64,000 nucleotides of DNA from Flavobacterium gelatinilyticum (GTDB taxonomy: Bacteria > Bacteroidota > Bacteroidia > Flavobacteriales > Flavobacteriaceae), in assembly GCF_027111295.1 (NCBI RefSeq), contig NZ_CP114287.1, positions 4,278,001 to 4,342,000 of the forward strand, given 5' to 3'. The translations under genes were made by a program, and so were the position numbers. Below, piece after piece: positions 16,650-25,229 of the stretch. Below the pieces are notes generated by a model. It did no database searches, was not told the DNA's origin, and worked only from the letters and a program-made list of their open reading frames with translations. Position 1 is the stretch's first letter. Each line of letters starts with the position of its first letter.

Positions 16650-17672
16650 ATGAATCTACTTCGAAAAATACTTTTCCCATTTGCCATTTTATACGGTTTT
16701 ATAACTTCAATCCGTAATTTTTTGTTTGATAAAGGCATTCTTAAATCGACTTCATTTGATGTTCCGGTAATTGCTGTTGGAAACTTAAGTGTGGGCGGAA
16801 CAGGAAAAACACCTCAAATTGAATACCTGATCAGATTATTGTCTGATAAATATAAAGTGGCGGCATTAAGCCGCGGTTATAAAAGAAAATCCGAAGGTTA
16901 TGTTTTGGCAAGCGAAAACTCGAATGCCGAAATTTTGGGTGATGAACCGTTTCAGTTTTATCAAAAATTCCCAAATATTAAAGTAGCTGTAGATGCCAAT
17001 CGTACAAACGGAATTATGCAATTGCTTTTACATCCTGATAAGCCCGAAGTTATTTTGCTGGATGATGCCTTTCAGCATCGAAAAGTAAAAGCCGGATTTT
17101 ATATTCTGCTGACTTCGTATGATGATTTGTATGCAGATGACTTTATGCTTCCAACGGGGAATTTAAGAGAGAGCAGGAGCGGAGCAGATAGAGCTAATAT
17201 TGTTGTAGTTACAAAATGTCCAAATAATTTATCAGAAGAAAAGCAAGCTGAAATCCGTTTGAAGCTAAAACTGAATTGTTCGCAGCAGATCTTTTTTACT
17301 TTTATAGATTATGATACAATTATTTATAACAAAGATCAAAGTGTTGAGGTAAGCGAAATTAAATCAGAACCCAAAATTCTTTTGGCCGGAATTGCAAAAC
17401 CAAAACCTTTTTTTGACTATTTAAAAACAGAAAACGACGAATGTCTGATTTTTCCGGATCATCATCATTTTTCTGATGCTGATTTAGATTCGATTCAGAG
17501 TAAAGCCAATGGCAGAAAAATTATTACAACCGAAAAAGATTATGTTCGTTTAAAAGATTCTAAATTGGTTTCGCAATTGTATTATCTGCCCATAAAAAGT
17601 ACTTTCCTAAATCATCAGCAAAACTTTGATGCATCAATTCTGGAGTATGTAAAAAACAACTTGAGTTTTTAG
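16650..17672 (+). CDS. lpxK: Tetraacyldisaccharide 4'-kinase
   Basis: Phosphorylates the 4' position of the lipid A disaccharide at the inner membrane. Seen: an N-terminal hydrophobic anchor (ILFPFAILYGFITSI), the P-loop VGNLSVGGTGKTP, ALSRGYKR, GDEPFQF and the Walker-B-like VILLDDAFQHRKV. I place the start at ATG 16650, giving 340 residues: this matches family N termini (MNLLRKILFPF). An in-frame ATG at 16590 lies inside the toxin remnant and would add 20 unrelated residues. The start is five bases after the end of the toxin remnant, so read-through from the toxin-antitoxin promoter is possible. Confidence 0.95.
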   Translation: MNLLRKILFPFAILYGFITSIRNFLFDKGILKSTSFDVPVIAVGNLSVGGTGKTPQIEYLIRLLSDKYKVAALSRGYKRKSEGYVLASENSNAEILGDEPFQFYQKFPNIKVAVDANRTNGIMQLLLHPDKPEVILLDDAFQHRKVKAGFYILLTSYDDLYADDFMLPTGNLRESRSGADRANIVVVTKCPNNLSEEKQAEIRLKLKLNCSQQIFFTFIDYDTIIYNKDQSVEVSEIKSEPKILLAGIAKPKPFFDYLKTENDECLIFPDHHHFSDADLDSIQSKANGRKIITTEKDYVRLKDSKLVSQLYYLPIKSTFLNHQQNFDASILEYVKNNLSF

Positions 17673-17700
17673 CAGCTAGAATCTCGGTATCAAGAAAAAA

Positions 17701-19878
17701 TTAAAGAAACTTTGCAATGATGCTGTAAAATTCGTCAGGTGCAAAAGGTTTTGTAATAACATCATTCATTCCGTAAGATAAAAGCATGTCTCTGTTTTCA
17801 TCAAGCGAAATGGCTGTCAGTGCAATAATCGGCGTTGTTTTGTCAAAATCCCTGATTTGCTGTGTTGCCGTTGTGCCGTTAATTCCAGGCAGGTGGACAT
17901 CCATTAAAATCAGATCAAAATGCTTGGTTTTTAGGAGTTCGACAGCTTCTTCGCCATTGTCCAGAATGTCGCAGGAAATAGATTTGTTTTCCAGCATTTT
18001 GCGGGTAATCATCTGGTTGATTTTGTTGTCTTCAATTAGTAAAATAGATTTATTTTCTAATTGTTTGTCGTTGTACGGTTTTTCTTCGGGAGCTGCTTCC
18101 AATGGTTCGTTGTTGATTTTAAAATTTAATTTGAAAGTAAAGGTCGATCCTTTGCCCACTTCACTTTTTAATTTGATTTCGCCGCCTAAAAGCTCAATTA
18201 GTTTTTTTACAATCGTAAGACCTAATCCGGTTCCGCCATATTTTCGGTTTACTTCTACAGAACCCTGGGCAAAACTTTCAAAAACGGTTTGCAGTTTATC
18301 TTCGGGAATACCAATTCCGGTATCTACAATTTCGAAGTAAATAGTGACATGATCGTCTTCCTGTTCAAACAATTTAGCAATAACATTTACATGGCCGTTT
18401 TCTGTAAATTTCAGTGCATTGTTAATCAGGTTTAAAACAATCTGCGATAATTTTGTGGGATCGCCAATTAAATTATCAGGAATAGTATCGTCGATTTCGA
18501 GATTGAAATAATTTTTATTTGCTGTGGCCAATTCTTTTAAAGAACTCTGAATATTGAAAAGCAGTTCTTTTAAATTAAAGCTGATATATTCAATTTCCAC
18601 TTTTGTAGAATCTATCCGGTTGATTTCAAGGATCTCGTTGATGAAAGTGGTCAGATAATTTCCTGAAAACTTTAGTGATTCCAAATATTTTAATTGTGTC
18701 TTTTTAGGATGATCTTCAAGCAGCAAATGCGTAATTCCGTTAATAGCATTAAGCGGTGTTCGCAGTTCATGGCTCACAGTCGATAAAAACTCAGACCGTG
18801 CTTTCGAAGCTTGTTCTGCCTTGTTTTTTGCCAGAATTAATTCTTTGTTTTTTTCTTTTAAAAGTAAATTGTTCTGATTTCTGATAATATTATTTTTATA
18901 CAAAGCCAGACTTAAAAGAGATAAAATAGAAATTAAAGCAATTGCCAAAATACTTACCAGCTTAGAATACCGATAGGTTTTGAGTTGTATTTTTTCTTCG
19001 CTTTCTTTTTTGATTGTATCGTTTGAAGCCTTGTTTTTTTTGAATTTTTCAAATTCTTTAGAATCAATTTTAGTGTTTTTTAGCTTTAGGATATAATTTT
19101 CTAATTGATAATGCTCTTCGAGATAGGAATAGGCAAGGTCAAAATTTCTGTTTTGCTTGTAAAACTTACTGATAGCCAGTGTAATTTTTGATTTCTGCGA
19201 GAGATCATTTATTTTATCATTGTATTCTAATGCCTTGTCGAAATAAAGTACAGCAGAATCATTATGTTTAAGTTCTGCTTCAATTAATCCAAGCTGATAA
19301 AAGGCATCGCTTTTGGTTTTTAAAAGCGGATAATTATCTGTTTTTTTTATTATTCTATGGAGTATTTGAGAAGCTAAAGACAGATTTTGATTGTTTTTGA
19401 AGGCTATGGCTTTTTGATATTCTAAAATTTCAGAACGATCAACAGCTCCAATTACTTTTAAAAGATCCTGTGCTTTGGCGTAATAAAACTCGGCGGTTTT
19501 ATAATTTCCTCTTATCGTATTGACAGCGCCAATATAGTGCAGTGCCAAAACTTTGGTGCAGGTTGGTTTTATATTATCAAAAGAAGCAATGCTTTTATGA
19601 AAGTTTACCAGCGCTTCATCGTATTTTTGCTGATTGTAATAAATTTTGCCCAGTTTGAAGGTCTGGTTTCCCAGACTTTCCGGCATATTATGGCTTTCAC
19701 AAAAATCAATCGATTTAAGGGTATAAAAAACGGCTTCGTTGTATTGTTTGCTGCTTATCTTTTTATTTGCCAGTTTGTTGTAATAAGCAATACTGTCTGT
19801 ATTCTGTTTGGTTTGAGAATACAAAAACGAGTTTAATAAACAACCAGCAATGAAAAGATAGTATTTCATGAATGACAC
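17701..19878 (-). CDS. Hybrid sensor histidine kinase with periplasmic TPR sensor and receiver domain
   Basis: A 725-residue membrane sensor. Order: signal peptide (1-21), TPR-type helical repeats (about 30-260, as in YNQQKYDEALVNFHKSIASF), coiled coil, one membrane helix (about 306-327), HisKA with the phosphorylated His370 in FLSTVSHELRTPLNAI, HATPase_c with DPTKLSQIVLNLINNALKFT, DTGIGI and GGTGLGLTI, then a receiver domain (about 605-725) with acceptor Asp660 in LILMDVHLPG and a Lys in TKPF. TPR sensors ahead of such kinases are common in Bacteroidota. No separate response regulator adjoins, so phosphate probably leaves through a phosphotransfer protein elsewhere. The signal is unknown. 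Confidence 0.93.
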   Translation of the reverse strand: MSFMKYYLFIAGCLLNSFLYSQTKQNTDSIAYYNKLANKKISSKQYNEAVFYTLKSIDFCESHNMPESLGNQTFKLGKIYYNQQKYDEALVNFHKSIASFDNIKPTCTKVLALHYIGAVNTIRGNYKTAEFYYAKAQDLLKVIGAVDRSEILEYQKAIAFKNNQNLSLASQILHRIIKKTDNYPLLKTKSDAFYQLGLIEAELKHNDSAVLYFDKALEYNDKINDLSQKSKITLAISKFYKQNRNFDLAYSYLEEHYQLENYILKLKNTKIDSKEFEKFKKNKASNDTIKKESEEKIQLKTYRYSKLVSILAIALISILSLLSLALYKNNIIRNQNNLLLKEKNKELILAKNKAEQASKARSEFLSTVSHELRTPLNAINGITHLLLEDHPKKTQLKYLESLKFSGNYLTTFINEILEINRIDSTKVEIEYISFNLKELLFNIQSSLKELATANKNYFNLEIDDTIPDNLIGDPTKLSQIVLNLINNALKFTENGHVNVIAKLFEQEDDHVTIYFEIVDTGIGIPEDKLQTVFESFAQGSVEVNRKYGGTGLGLTIVKKLIELLGGEIKLKSEVGKGSTFTFKLNFKINNEPLEAAPEEKPYNDKQLENKSILLIEDNKINQMITRKMLENKSISCDILDNGEEAVELLKTKHFDLILMDVHLPGINGTTATQQIRDFDKTTPIIALTAISLDENRDMLLSYGMNDVITKPFAPDEFYSIIAKFL

Positions 19879-19894
19879 GCATTAACAATGAATC

Positions 19895-20893
19895 TTATGT
19901 TTTTCTGAGCAGGAGAATCAAATCGATTAATCGTGATGAATAGCCTATTTCGTTGTCGTACCAGCCTACAACTTTAACCATTTTGTCTATAACAGAGGTT
20001 AGCTGCGCATCAAACAAACACGAATGGGTATTGCCAATTATATCAACAGAAACGATAGGATCTTCTGTGTAATCTAATATTCCTTTTAAATTTGTTTTTG
20101 AGGCTTTTTGAAATGCGATGTTAATTTCTTCGATAGTAACAGCACGTTTAACATTGAACGTAATATCTGTCAGCGAACCATCAGGAACAGGTACACGAAT
20201 ACCGCACCCCCCGATCTTTTCATGCAATTTAGGAAAAATTTTCGTTAATGCCTTCGCTGCACCGGTTGTTGTTGGAACGATTGACTGACTTGCGCCTCTG
20301 GCCCTGCGTAAATCCTTATGAGGCTGGTCATGAAGACTTTGGTCTGTCGTAAATGAATGTATTGTGGTAATGTAAGCCTGCTCAATACCGCACAATTCTT
20401 CGATGATTTTTATCATCGGAGCTGCGTTGTTTGTGGTACAGCTTGCATTGGAAACAATATTTTCTGTTCCGTCTAAAATATTTTCGTTAACACCAAGAAC
20501 TACTGTTTTAATCGTATCTACTTCTGATGGGGCAGAAAGAATCACCTTTTTTGCTCCTGCTTCAATGTGTGCGTTTAATTCCTCATGCGTTTTGTATTTC
20601 CCTGTTGATTCTATTACAAAATCTATAGAATGACTTTTCCAGTCTAAATTTGAAATACTTTTTTCGTGAAAAAATAAATAATGTCTGTCGTCAACAATAA
20701 TCCCGTTTTCATCATGACCCACTTCAAGAGGAAGAACTCCATGAATACTGTCGTATTTTATTAAATGCGACATGGTTTTATTATCTGCAATGTCATTAAT
20801 TGCAACAACTTCTATTTCAGGATGGTTTATAAGAAGACGAAATAAGTTTCTTCCAATTCTTCCAAAACCATTAATGGCAATTCTTGTTTTCAA
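19895..20893 (-). CDS. gap: Glyceraldehyde-3-phosphate dehydrogenase, type I
   Basis: Glycolytic/gluconeogenic NAD(P)-linked enzyme making 1,3-bisphosphoglycerate. Seen: the nucleotide motif INGFGRIGRN, catalytic Cys152 in SNASCTTNN, IHSFTTDQ, RRARGASQSIVPTTTGAAKAL and WYDNEIGYSSR. The usual SCTTNCLAP is SCTTNNAAPM here, so the second cysteine is Asn, a variation that does not touch catalysis. Residue 32 region (AINDIADN) has the Asp typical of NAD preference. Length 332 is normal. The gene is not next to other glycolysis genes; flavobacteria often carry more than one gap paralogue. Confidence 0.95.
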   Translation of the reverse strand: MKTRIAINGFGRIGRNLFRLLINHPEIEVVAINDIADNKTMSHLIKYDSIHGVLPLEVGHDENGIIVDDRHYLFFHEKSISNLDWKSHSIDFVIESTGKYKTHEELNAHIEAGAKKVILSAPSEVDTIKTVVLGVNENILDGTENIVSNASCTTNNAAPMIKIIEELCGIEQAYITTIHSFTTDQSLHDQPHKDLRRARGASQSIVPTTTGAAKALTKIFPKLHEKIGGCGIRVPVPDGSLTDITFNVKRAVTIEEINIAFQKASKTNLKGILDYTEDPIVSVDIIGNTHSCLFDAQLTSVIDKMVKVVGWYDNEIGYSSRLIDLILLLRKT

Positions 20894-20900
20894 TTATCTG

Positions 20901-20992
20901 GTTTATTCGTTTAATTATTAAAATCGTTTAACTAATTTAAACCGTTAAACGCAAGTACGAATAAACGATTAATCAGTTAAACGATTAAACTT
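20901..20992. repeat. Octad repeat (GTTTAATC-type) arranged as nested inverted repeats
   Basis: GTTTATTCGT (20901-20910) is the exact complement of ACGAATAAAC (20957-20966), and TCGTTTAACT (20924-20933) of AGTTAAACGA (20975-20984). On the minus strand the right half reads as 8-bp words GTTTAATC, GTTTAACT, GATTAATC, GTTTATTC. The block fills the gap between lipA and gap. Confidence 0.7.
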
Positions 20993-20995
20993 AAT

Positions 20996-21862
20996 TTATA
21001 AAATATGCTTTTGTGCTTTGTATGAAGAACGAACAAGCGGTCCGCTTTCGACATGACGGAAACCTAATTCCTGACCGTATTTTTCATATTTGGCAAATAA
21101 TTCAGGAGTGATGAATTCTTTTACAGGCAGATGTTTTTTAGTTGGCTGCAGGTATTGCCCGATAGTGACAACATCAACATTTGCATCACGTAAATCTCTC
21201 ATGGTTTGAAAAACTTCTTCCTCAGTTTCTCCAAGACCCAGCATGATTCCGGATTTGGTTCTGTTAATTCCTTTTTCTTTCAAATAACGCAAAACTTCTA
21301 AACTTCGGTCATATTTTGCCTGGATTCGTACTTCACGTGTTAAGCGTCGAACCGTTTCCATGTTGTGAGAAACTACCTCGGGATTTGCTTCGACAATTCG
21401 GTCCAGATTTCTTTCCATTCCCTGAAAATCCGGAATCAAAGTTTCAAGAGTAGTTTGCGGATTCATTCTGCGTACAGCTTTTACAGTTTCCATCCAGATA
21501 ATAGAACCGCCGTCTTTTAAGTCGTCTCGGTCAACACTGGTAATAACAGCGTGTTTAATATTCATGATTTTAATAGAACGCGCCACTTTTTCAGGTTCGT
21601 CCCAGTCTACTGTTTCGGGTCTTCCGGTTTTAACACCGCAAAAACCGCATGAGCGGGTGCAGGTATTACCTAAAATCATAAAAGTAGCTGTTCCTTCTCC
21701 CCAGCATTCACCCATGTTAGGGCAGCTTCCGGAGGTGCAGATTGTGTTTAAGCTGTATTTATCTACCAAACCGCGAAGTTCAGTATATTTTTGTCCAATT
21801 GGGAGTTTTACCTTTAACCATTTCGGTTTTGCAGGCGGTATGTTTTCAATGGCTGTTTCCAT
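20996..21862 (-). CDS. lipA: Lipoyl synthase
   Basis: Radical-SAM enzyme that inserts two sulfurs into octanoyl chains on lipoyl-dependent proteins. Seen: the auxiliary cluster motif [12 protein letters not shown] (about 42-53), the radical-SAM motif CTRSCGFC (about 68-75), the segment [15 protein letters not shown], and the C-terminal [11 protein letters not shown] with the conserved RSSY. Length 288 is normal. A TATCTTTG box lies 18 bases upstream, so it has its own promoter. The gene precedes gap on the same strand, separated by the octad repeat. lipB is not in the window. Confidence 0.97.
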   Translation of the reverse strand: METAIENIPPAKPKWLKVKLPIGQKYTELRGLVDKYSLNTICTSGSCPNMGECWGEGTATFMILGNTCTRSCGFCGVKTGRPETVDWDEPEKVARSIKIMNIKHAVITSVDRDDLKDGGSIIWMETVKAVRRMNPQTTLETLIPDFQGMERNLDRIVEANPEVVSHNMETVRRLTREVRIQAKYDRSLEVLRYLKEKGINRTKSGIMLGLGETEEEVFQTMRDLRDANVDVVTIGQYLQPTKKHLPVKEFITPELFAKYEKYGQELGFRHVESGPLVRSSYKAQKHIL

Positions 21863-21880
21863 ATATCTTTAATCAAAAGA

Positions 21881-21888
21881 CAAAGATA
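21881..21888 (-). promoter_or_regulatory. -7 box of lipA
   Basis: On the minus strand this reads TATCTTTG, 18 bases before the lipA ATG, the same box as at ffh. Confidence 0.55.
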
Positions 21889-22159
21889 CGGAATGTAGTT
21901 TATTTGATGATTTGTTTAAGACTTATTTTGGATATCAGAAGAATTAACAACCGGAAGCCTAAAATTGAATATTATCTGACACAGCGTTAAAATGCTGCGT
22001 TTTATGATGAAAATTTGGTTTTAGCTATTTGTTTCTGCTGTTTATTGAAAAATAAATTGATAATATTGATAGTCAATTGATTATTACTTGTTTAAAATTT
22101 ATACCTTTAATTGTTAAAAAATAAACGTAAAGCAGCTGATTTAGAATGTCTGATTGTAA

Positions 22160-22167
22160 TACATTTG
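22160..22167 (+). promoter_or_regulatory. -7 box of the M48 peptidase gene
   Basis: TACATTTG, 27 bases before the ATG at 22195; the same octamer precedes trxB. Confidence 0.5.
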
Positions 22168-22194
22168 ATGTTAAATTGAAAATTTTAATTAAAG

Positions 22195-23079
22195 ATGAAA
22201 AAGAAAATTATCGTATTGGGGATTTTGTTTGCCTCGTTTGGTTTTACAAAGATAAATGCACAGATTAATTTAGGAGATAAAGCGATAGGAGCTCTTCAAA
22301 AAGGTGTAACAGCTTTTACTTTAACAAATGCTGATGCTGCCACTTTGTCTAAAGAAGCAGTACGCAAATTAGATTCGACTAATGAAGTAGCTGGACCAAA
22401 TGATGGGTATACGTTAAGATTAAACAGAGTATTTGGCAAACATACTGCAGGTGATGGTTTTACATTAAATTATAAAGTTTACAAAGTTAAAGAAGTAAAT
22501 GCTTTTGCAACTGCAGACGGAAGTGTGCGTGTATATTCTGGCTTAATGGATATTATGGATGATAACGAATTATTAGCAGTAATTGGTCACGAGATTGGAC
22601 ACGTTGCCAATAATGATTCAAGAGATGCTATGCGTGCCGCTTACCAAAAAGAAGCTTTAATTGACGGAGTATCTTCTCAATCGACTAAAATATCTGCTGT
22701 AACAGACAGTCAGCTGGGAAAAATAGGAAGTGCTTTAATTGATAGTAAACACAGCCGTAAACAAGAAACTGAAGCGGATTTGTATTCCTATGAATTCTTA
22801 AAAAAGAACGGGTATAATGTAAATGCCGAAGAATCTGCTTTTAGAATTCTGGCTAAAATGAGTGAAGGTGCCGAGTCTTCTTTTATTACCCGAATGATGA
22901 GTTCGCATCCCGATTCTAAAAAAAGAGCGGATGATGCAAAAGCAAGAGCAGAAAAAGATGGTCTTTACAAAGCATATGTACAGCAAAAAATTGTAAATAC
23001 AGTGCCGGCAGCAACCAAAACGACAAAAACAACTGCGAAGAAAACCACCACAAAGAAAACGACAACTAAAAAGAAATAA
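22195..23079 (+). CDS. M48-family zinc metallopeptidase, secreted
   Basis: A 294-residue exported peptidase. Seen: signal peptide (1-22, ending INAQ), a core domain with the zinc motif H132-E133-I-G-H136 in VIGHEIGHVANND, and the third ligand Glu in KQETEADLYSYEFLKK. Before it, NAFATADGSVRVYSGLMDIM is the usual substrate-cleft strand. The last 25 residues are almost only Lys and Thr (TTKKTTTKK type), a low-complexity tail unusual in the family and possibly a surface or wall contact. Such periplasmic M48 proteins resemble BepA/LoiP in envelope quality control. A terminator follows. Confidence 0.92.
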   Translation: MKKKIIVLGILFASFGFTKINAQINLGDKAIGALQKGVTAFTLTNADAATLSKEAVRKLDSTNEVAGPNDGYTLRLNRVFGKHTAGDGFTLNYKVYKVKEVNAFATADGSVRVYSGLMDIMDDNELLAVIGHEIGHVANNDSRDAMRAAYQKEALIDGVSSQSTKISAVTDSQLGKIGSALIDSKHSRKQETEADLYSYEFLKKNGYNVNAEESAFRILAKMSEGAESSFITRMMSSHPDSKKRADDAKARAEKDGLYKAYVQQKIVNTVPAATKTTKTTAKKTTTKKTTTKKK

Positions 23080-23100
23080 TTCTTTCTTGATATAAAAGAA

Positions 23101-23131
23101 AACGGCAGCCTGAAAAGACTGCCGTTTTTAT
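23101..23131. terminator. Terminator between the M48 peptidase and PH-domain genes
   Basis: AACGGCAG (23101-23108) and CTGCCGTT (23119-23126) pair around a 10-base loop and run into T's. A's on the left side may let it serve the convergent gene as well. Confidence 0.8.
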
Positions 23132-23133
23132 TT

Positions 23134-23514
23134 TTATCCTAAAACGTGATAAGCTAAAACTTTCTGTACTTCGTAAACATTTACAGATTTGTTGAACTGT
23201 TTTACAATGCTTGGATTTAATTCACTTGAAACCCAGATTTTCAATTCGGCATCAAGATCAAAAGTTCCGGCTGTTTCTACACTGAAACGTGTGATACTTT
23301 TGTATGCAATTGATTTGTATTCTGTTTTGCTTCCGGTTAAACCTTGTACAATGATCAGGATTAATCTCTTGTTGGTGAAGATAAAAGTGTCCCGGATAAG
23401 TTTAAAACCCATTTCGATTTGTTCATTCTCTGTTAAAAGCTGTCCGTATTTTTTAAGTAATTCCTCCTGGCTTACAGCGCCTGCATTACCCATTAAAGCT
23501 GAAAATATTCCCAT
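23134..23514 (-). CDS. Bacterial PH-domain protein (bPH_1 type)
   Basis: A 126-residue cytosolic protein that is one pleckstrin-homology-like domain. Seen: LLTENEQIEMGFKLIRDTFIFTNKRLILI, the typical strand pair with the TNKRLI signature, and YKSIAYKSITRFSVETAG followed by LKIWVSS, then a C-terminal helix. It forms rings in solved relatives; the biological role is unknown to me. The gene is a single unit converging on the M48 peptidase. Confidence 0.85.
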   Translation of the reverse strand: MGIFSALMGNAGAVSQEELLKKYGQLLTENEQIEMGFKLIRDTFIFTNKRLILIIVQGLTGSKTEYKSIAYKSITRFSVETAGTFDLDAELKIWVSSELNPSIVKQFNKSVNVYEVQKVLAYHVLG

Positions 23515-23654
23515 TTTTATTGTTTTAAATTTTGATTGAATTTTCCTTTTAAATTGTAAAAGTACTAAAAAGGGAATATGAGATTTTATTAGTTATGAAG
23601 AAATTAACGCACAGAAAATTCAGGGGTTGCTTAGAAGGATTTAACTTGTTTTCA

Positions 23655-23686
23655 TAAAAAAAGCAGAACCTAAATTCTGCTTTTTT
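23655..23686 (-). terminator. Terminator of the tonB gene
   Basis: AAAAAGCAGAA and TTCTGCTTTTTT pair around CCTAAA. On the minus strand the T-run follows the stem directly after the TonB stop codon. Confidence 0.8.
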
Positions 23687-23691
23687 AATTT

Positions 23692-24522
23692 TTATTCTGC
23701 TTGTGTTTGTATTGTTATTGGAAGGTTGTAGGCCGTTCTTACCGGCTGCCCGTTTAAGATGCCCGGTGTCCATTTTGTTTTTAATGATTTTAAAACTCGT
23801 ACAGCTTCTTTTCCTAGTCCGTAGCCAGGATCGTTTTTAACTACGATATCAGTCATTGATCCGTCTCTTTCGATTACAAATGAAACGTAAACACGCAATA
23901 CTCTGTCTTCATCCAGTTCTGGTCTGGTAAAATTTTTCCCCACAAAAGTGTAGAAACTTTTAATTCCGCCCGGGAATTCCGGCATTTTGTCCAGAATGGC
24001 AGGAACAACCGGATCGTTGATCACTGGTGCCACAATTGCCGGACCTTCACCTCCTCCTCCTCCTCCAGGGATTGTGTTAATTCCATTTCCACCTCCGCCA
24101 GAATTATTGTCAACTGCGGGAGCGTTTTGAGTGTTTTTAGCAATATTGTCTACTGCTTCATCAGGAGAGACAATTATAGGATGACTTAATTGGCTTAGAT
24201 CGACTGCTGGTTTAGCAGTACTTTGTTGTGCAGGAACAATTGGTTCAGGATCTTTAGGTTTAACAATTGGCTTGTACTCAAAAGGTTTTACAACATAATC
24301 AGGGATTACAGTTGGTCCACTATCTACAGTGGTGTCCATTTTAAGTTTACTAATCAGCATCGACGCACTTCCAAGGCCAGTTATTAATAACAGCCCTGCA
24401 AATAATGCGGTGATAGATGTTTTTGAATATTCCTGACGTAACTGGTACGCGCCATATTCTTTGTTTTTGTTTTCGAATACAATATTGGTCCAATTGTTTT
24501 CGTAGATGCTAGATTTAGACAT
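23692..24522 (-). CDS. Energy transducer TonB
   Basis: Carries proton-motive energy from the inner membrane to outer-membrane receptors. Seen: a cytoplasmic start typical of Bacteroidota TonB (NIVFENKNKEYGAYQLRQEYS), one membrane helix (about 35-56), a Pro-rich spacer (KPKDPEPIVPAQQ), a Gly-rich linker (GGGGNG and GGGGGGEGP, about 142-160) and the C-terminal TonB domain (about 190-276) with MPEFPGGIKSFYTFVGKNF, VYVSFVIERDG and TPGILNGQPVRTAYNLPI. Length 276 is normal. ExbB/ExbD are not adjacent. The receptor at 4.4 kb is one possible client. Confidence 0.95.
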   Translation of the reverse strand: MSKSSIYENNWTNIVFENKNKEYGAYQLRQEYSKTSITALFAGLLLITGLGSASMLISKLKMDTTVDSGPTVIPDYVVKPFEYKPIVKPKDPEPIVPAQQSTAKPAVDLSQLSHPIIVSPDEAVDNIAKNTQNAPAVDNNSGGGGNGINTIPGGGGGGEGPAIVAPVINDPVVPAILDKMPEFPGGIKSFYTFVGKNFTRPELDEDRVLRVYVSFVIERDGSMTDIVVKNDPGYGLGKEAVRVLKSLKTKWTPGILNGQPVRTAYNLPITIQTQAE

Positions 24523-24677
24523 AGTTTTGGATTTTAAGGTTAAGTAACTTTAAATCATACGCGGATAAGGTTTGGGTTTAGCAGACAACGTAAAAGTTGT
24601 TGTTTTTAGTATGTGAATAAATAATTTTTTTAAGACAAAATGTGATTATATTTTAATCTTTTCTTAAAGATAGTAAA

Positions 24678-25229
24678 TTATCTATTACGCTCAATGATTT
24701 CGGCTAACAATTTTTTAGCTCGTAGTAATTTTACCTTAACACTGCTTAAGGGTTCGTCTATTTTTGCGGCGATTTCCTGATAAGACATTTCCTGAAAGTA
24801 TCGCAGCTGGATTACTTCCTGATAATGGGGTTTTAATTCTTTGATGCATTGAAGCAGACGGGAGAGGTTCTGTTCCTTAATTAATGCATCTTCTGCAGAT
24901 GGAGTGGGATCGGCAATATTGTACGCCTGCTGGTCTTCGGCGTCTGTGATTTCTATAAAAAGATTGCTTCTCTTTTTACGCAGTAAATCAATATGCACAT
25001 TTTTAGCAATAGCAATAAGCCAGGTGTTGAATTGAAATTCGGGATTATAAGAAGCTATTTTGTCAAAAGCTTTAGAAAACGTTTCGATGGTAATGTCCTC
25101 GGCAACTGTTTCGTTTTCTGTACGTTTCAGCATAAAGCTGTACACTTCATTCCAGAAATAATCTAATAAAAAAGTAAAGGCGATCTGATCGCCTTTTTTT
25201 GCCTTTTCTATTTTAGAATTTATTTCCAA
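24678..25229 (-). CDS. RNA polymerase sigma factor, ECF-like sigma-70 family
   Basis: A 183-residue sigma factor. Seen: region 2 (about 10-80) with FLLDYFWNEVYSFMLKRTEN and the promoter-melting segment IETFSKAFDKIASYNPEFQFNTWLIAIAKN, and region 4 (about 120-175) with LPHYQEVIQLRYFQEMSYQEIAAKI in near-standard form and a helix-turn-helix. No anti-sigma gene is adjacent. The start lies inside the 3' end of the glycosyltransferase gene (overlap 10 bases), so both are translated from one transcript with the glycosyltransferase first. Confidence 0.92.
   Translation of the reverse strand: MEINSKIEKAKKGDQIAFTFLLDYFWNEVYSFMLKRTENETVAEDITIETFSKAFDKIASYNPEFQFNTWLIAIAKNVHIDLLRKKRSNLFIEITDAEDQQAYNIADPTPSAEDALIKEQNLSRLLQCIKELKPHYQEVIQLRYFQEMSYQEIAAKIDEPLSSVKVKLLRAKKLLAEIIERNR

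Larger units (their letters stand above)
21863..22194. other. 332-base divergent gap between lipA and the M48 peptidase gene
   Basis: It holds the two divergent -7 boxes listed separately. Apart from these it is plain AT-rich sequence with a small hairpin (CAGC-N8-GCTG near 21981-21996). I see no gene, repeat family or RNA in it. Confidence 0.6.

Noticed and set aside
21325..21345. CACGTG in lipA as a possible parS
   Set aside because: Only the centre matches TGTTTCACGTGAAACA; the outer bases do not pair.
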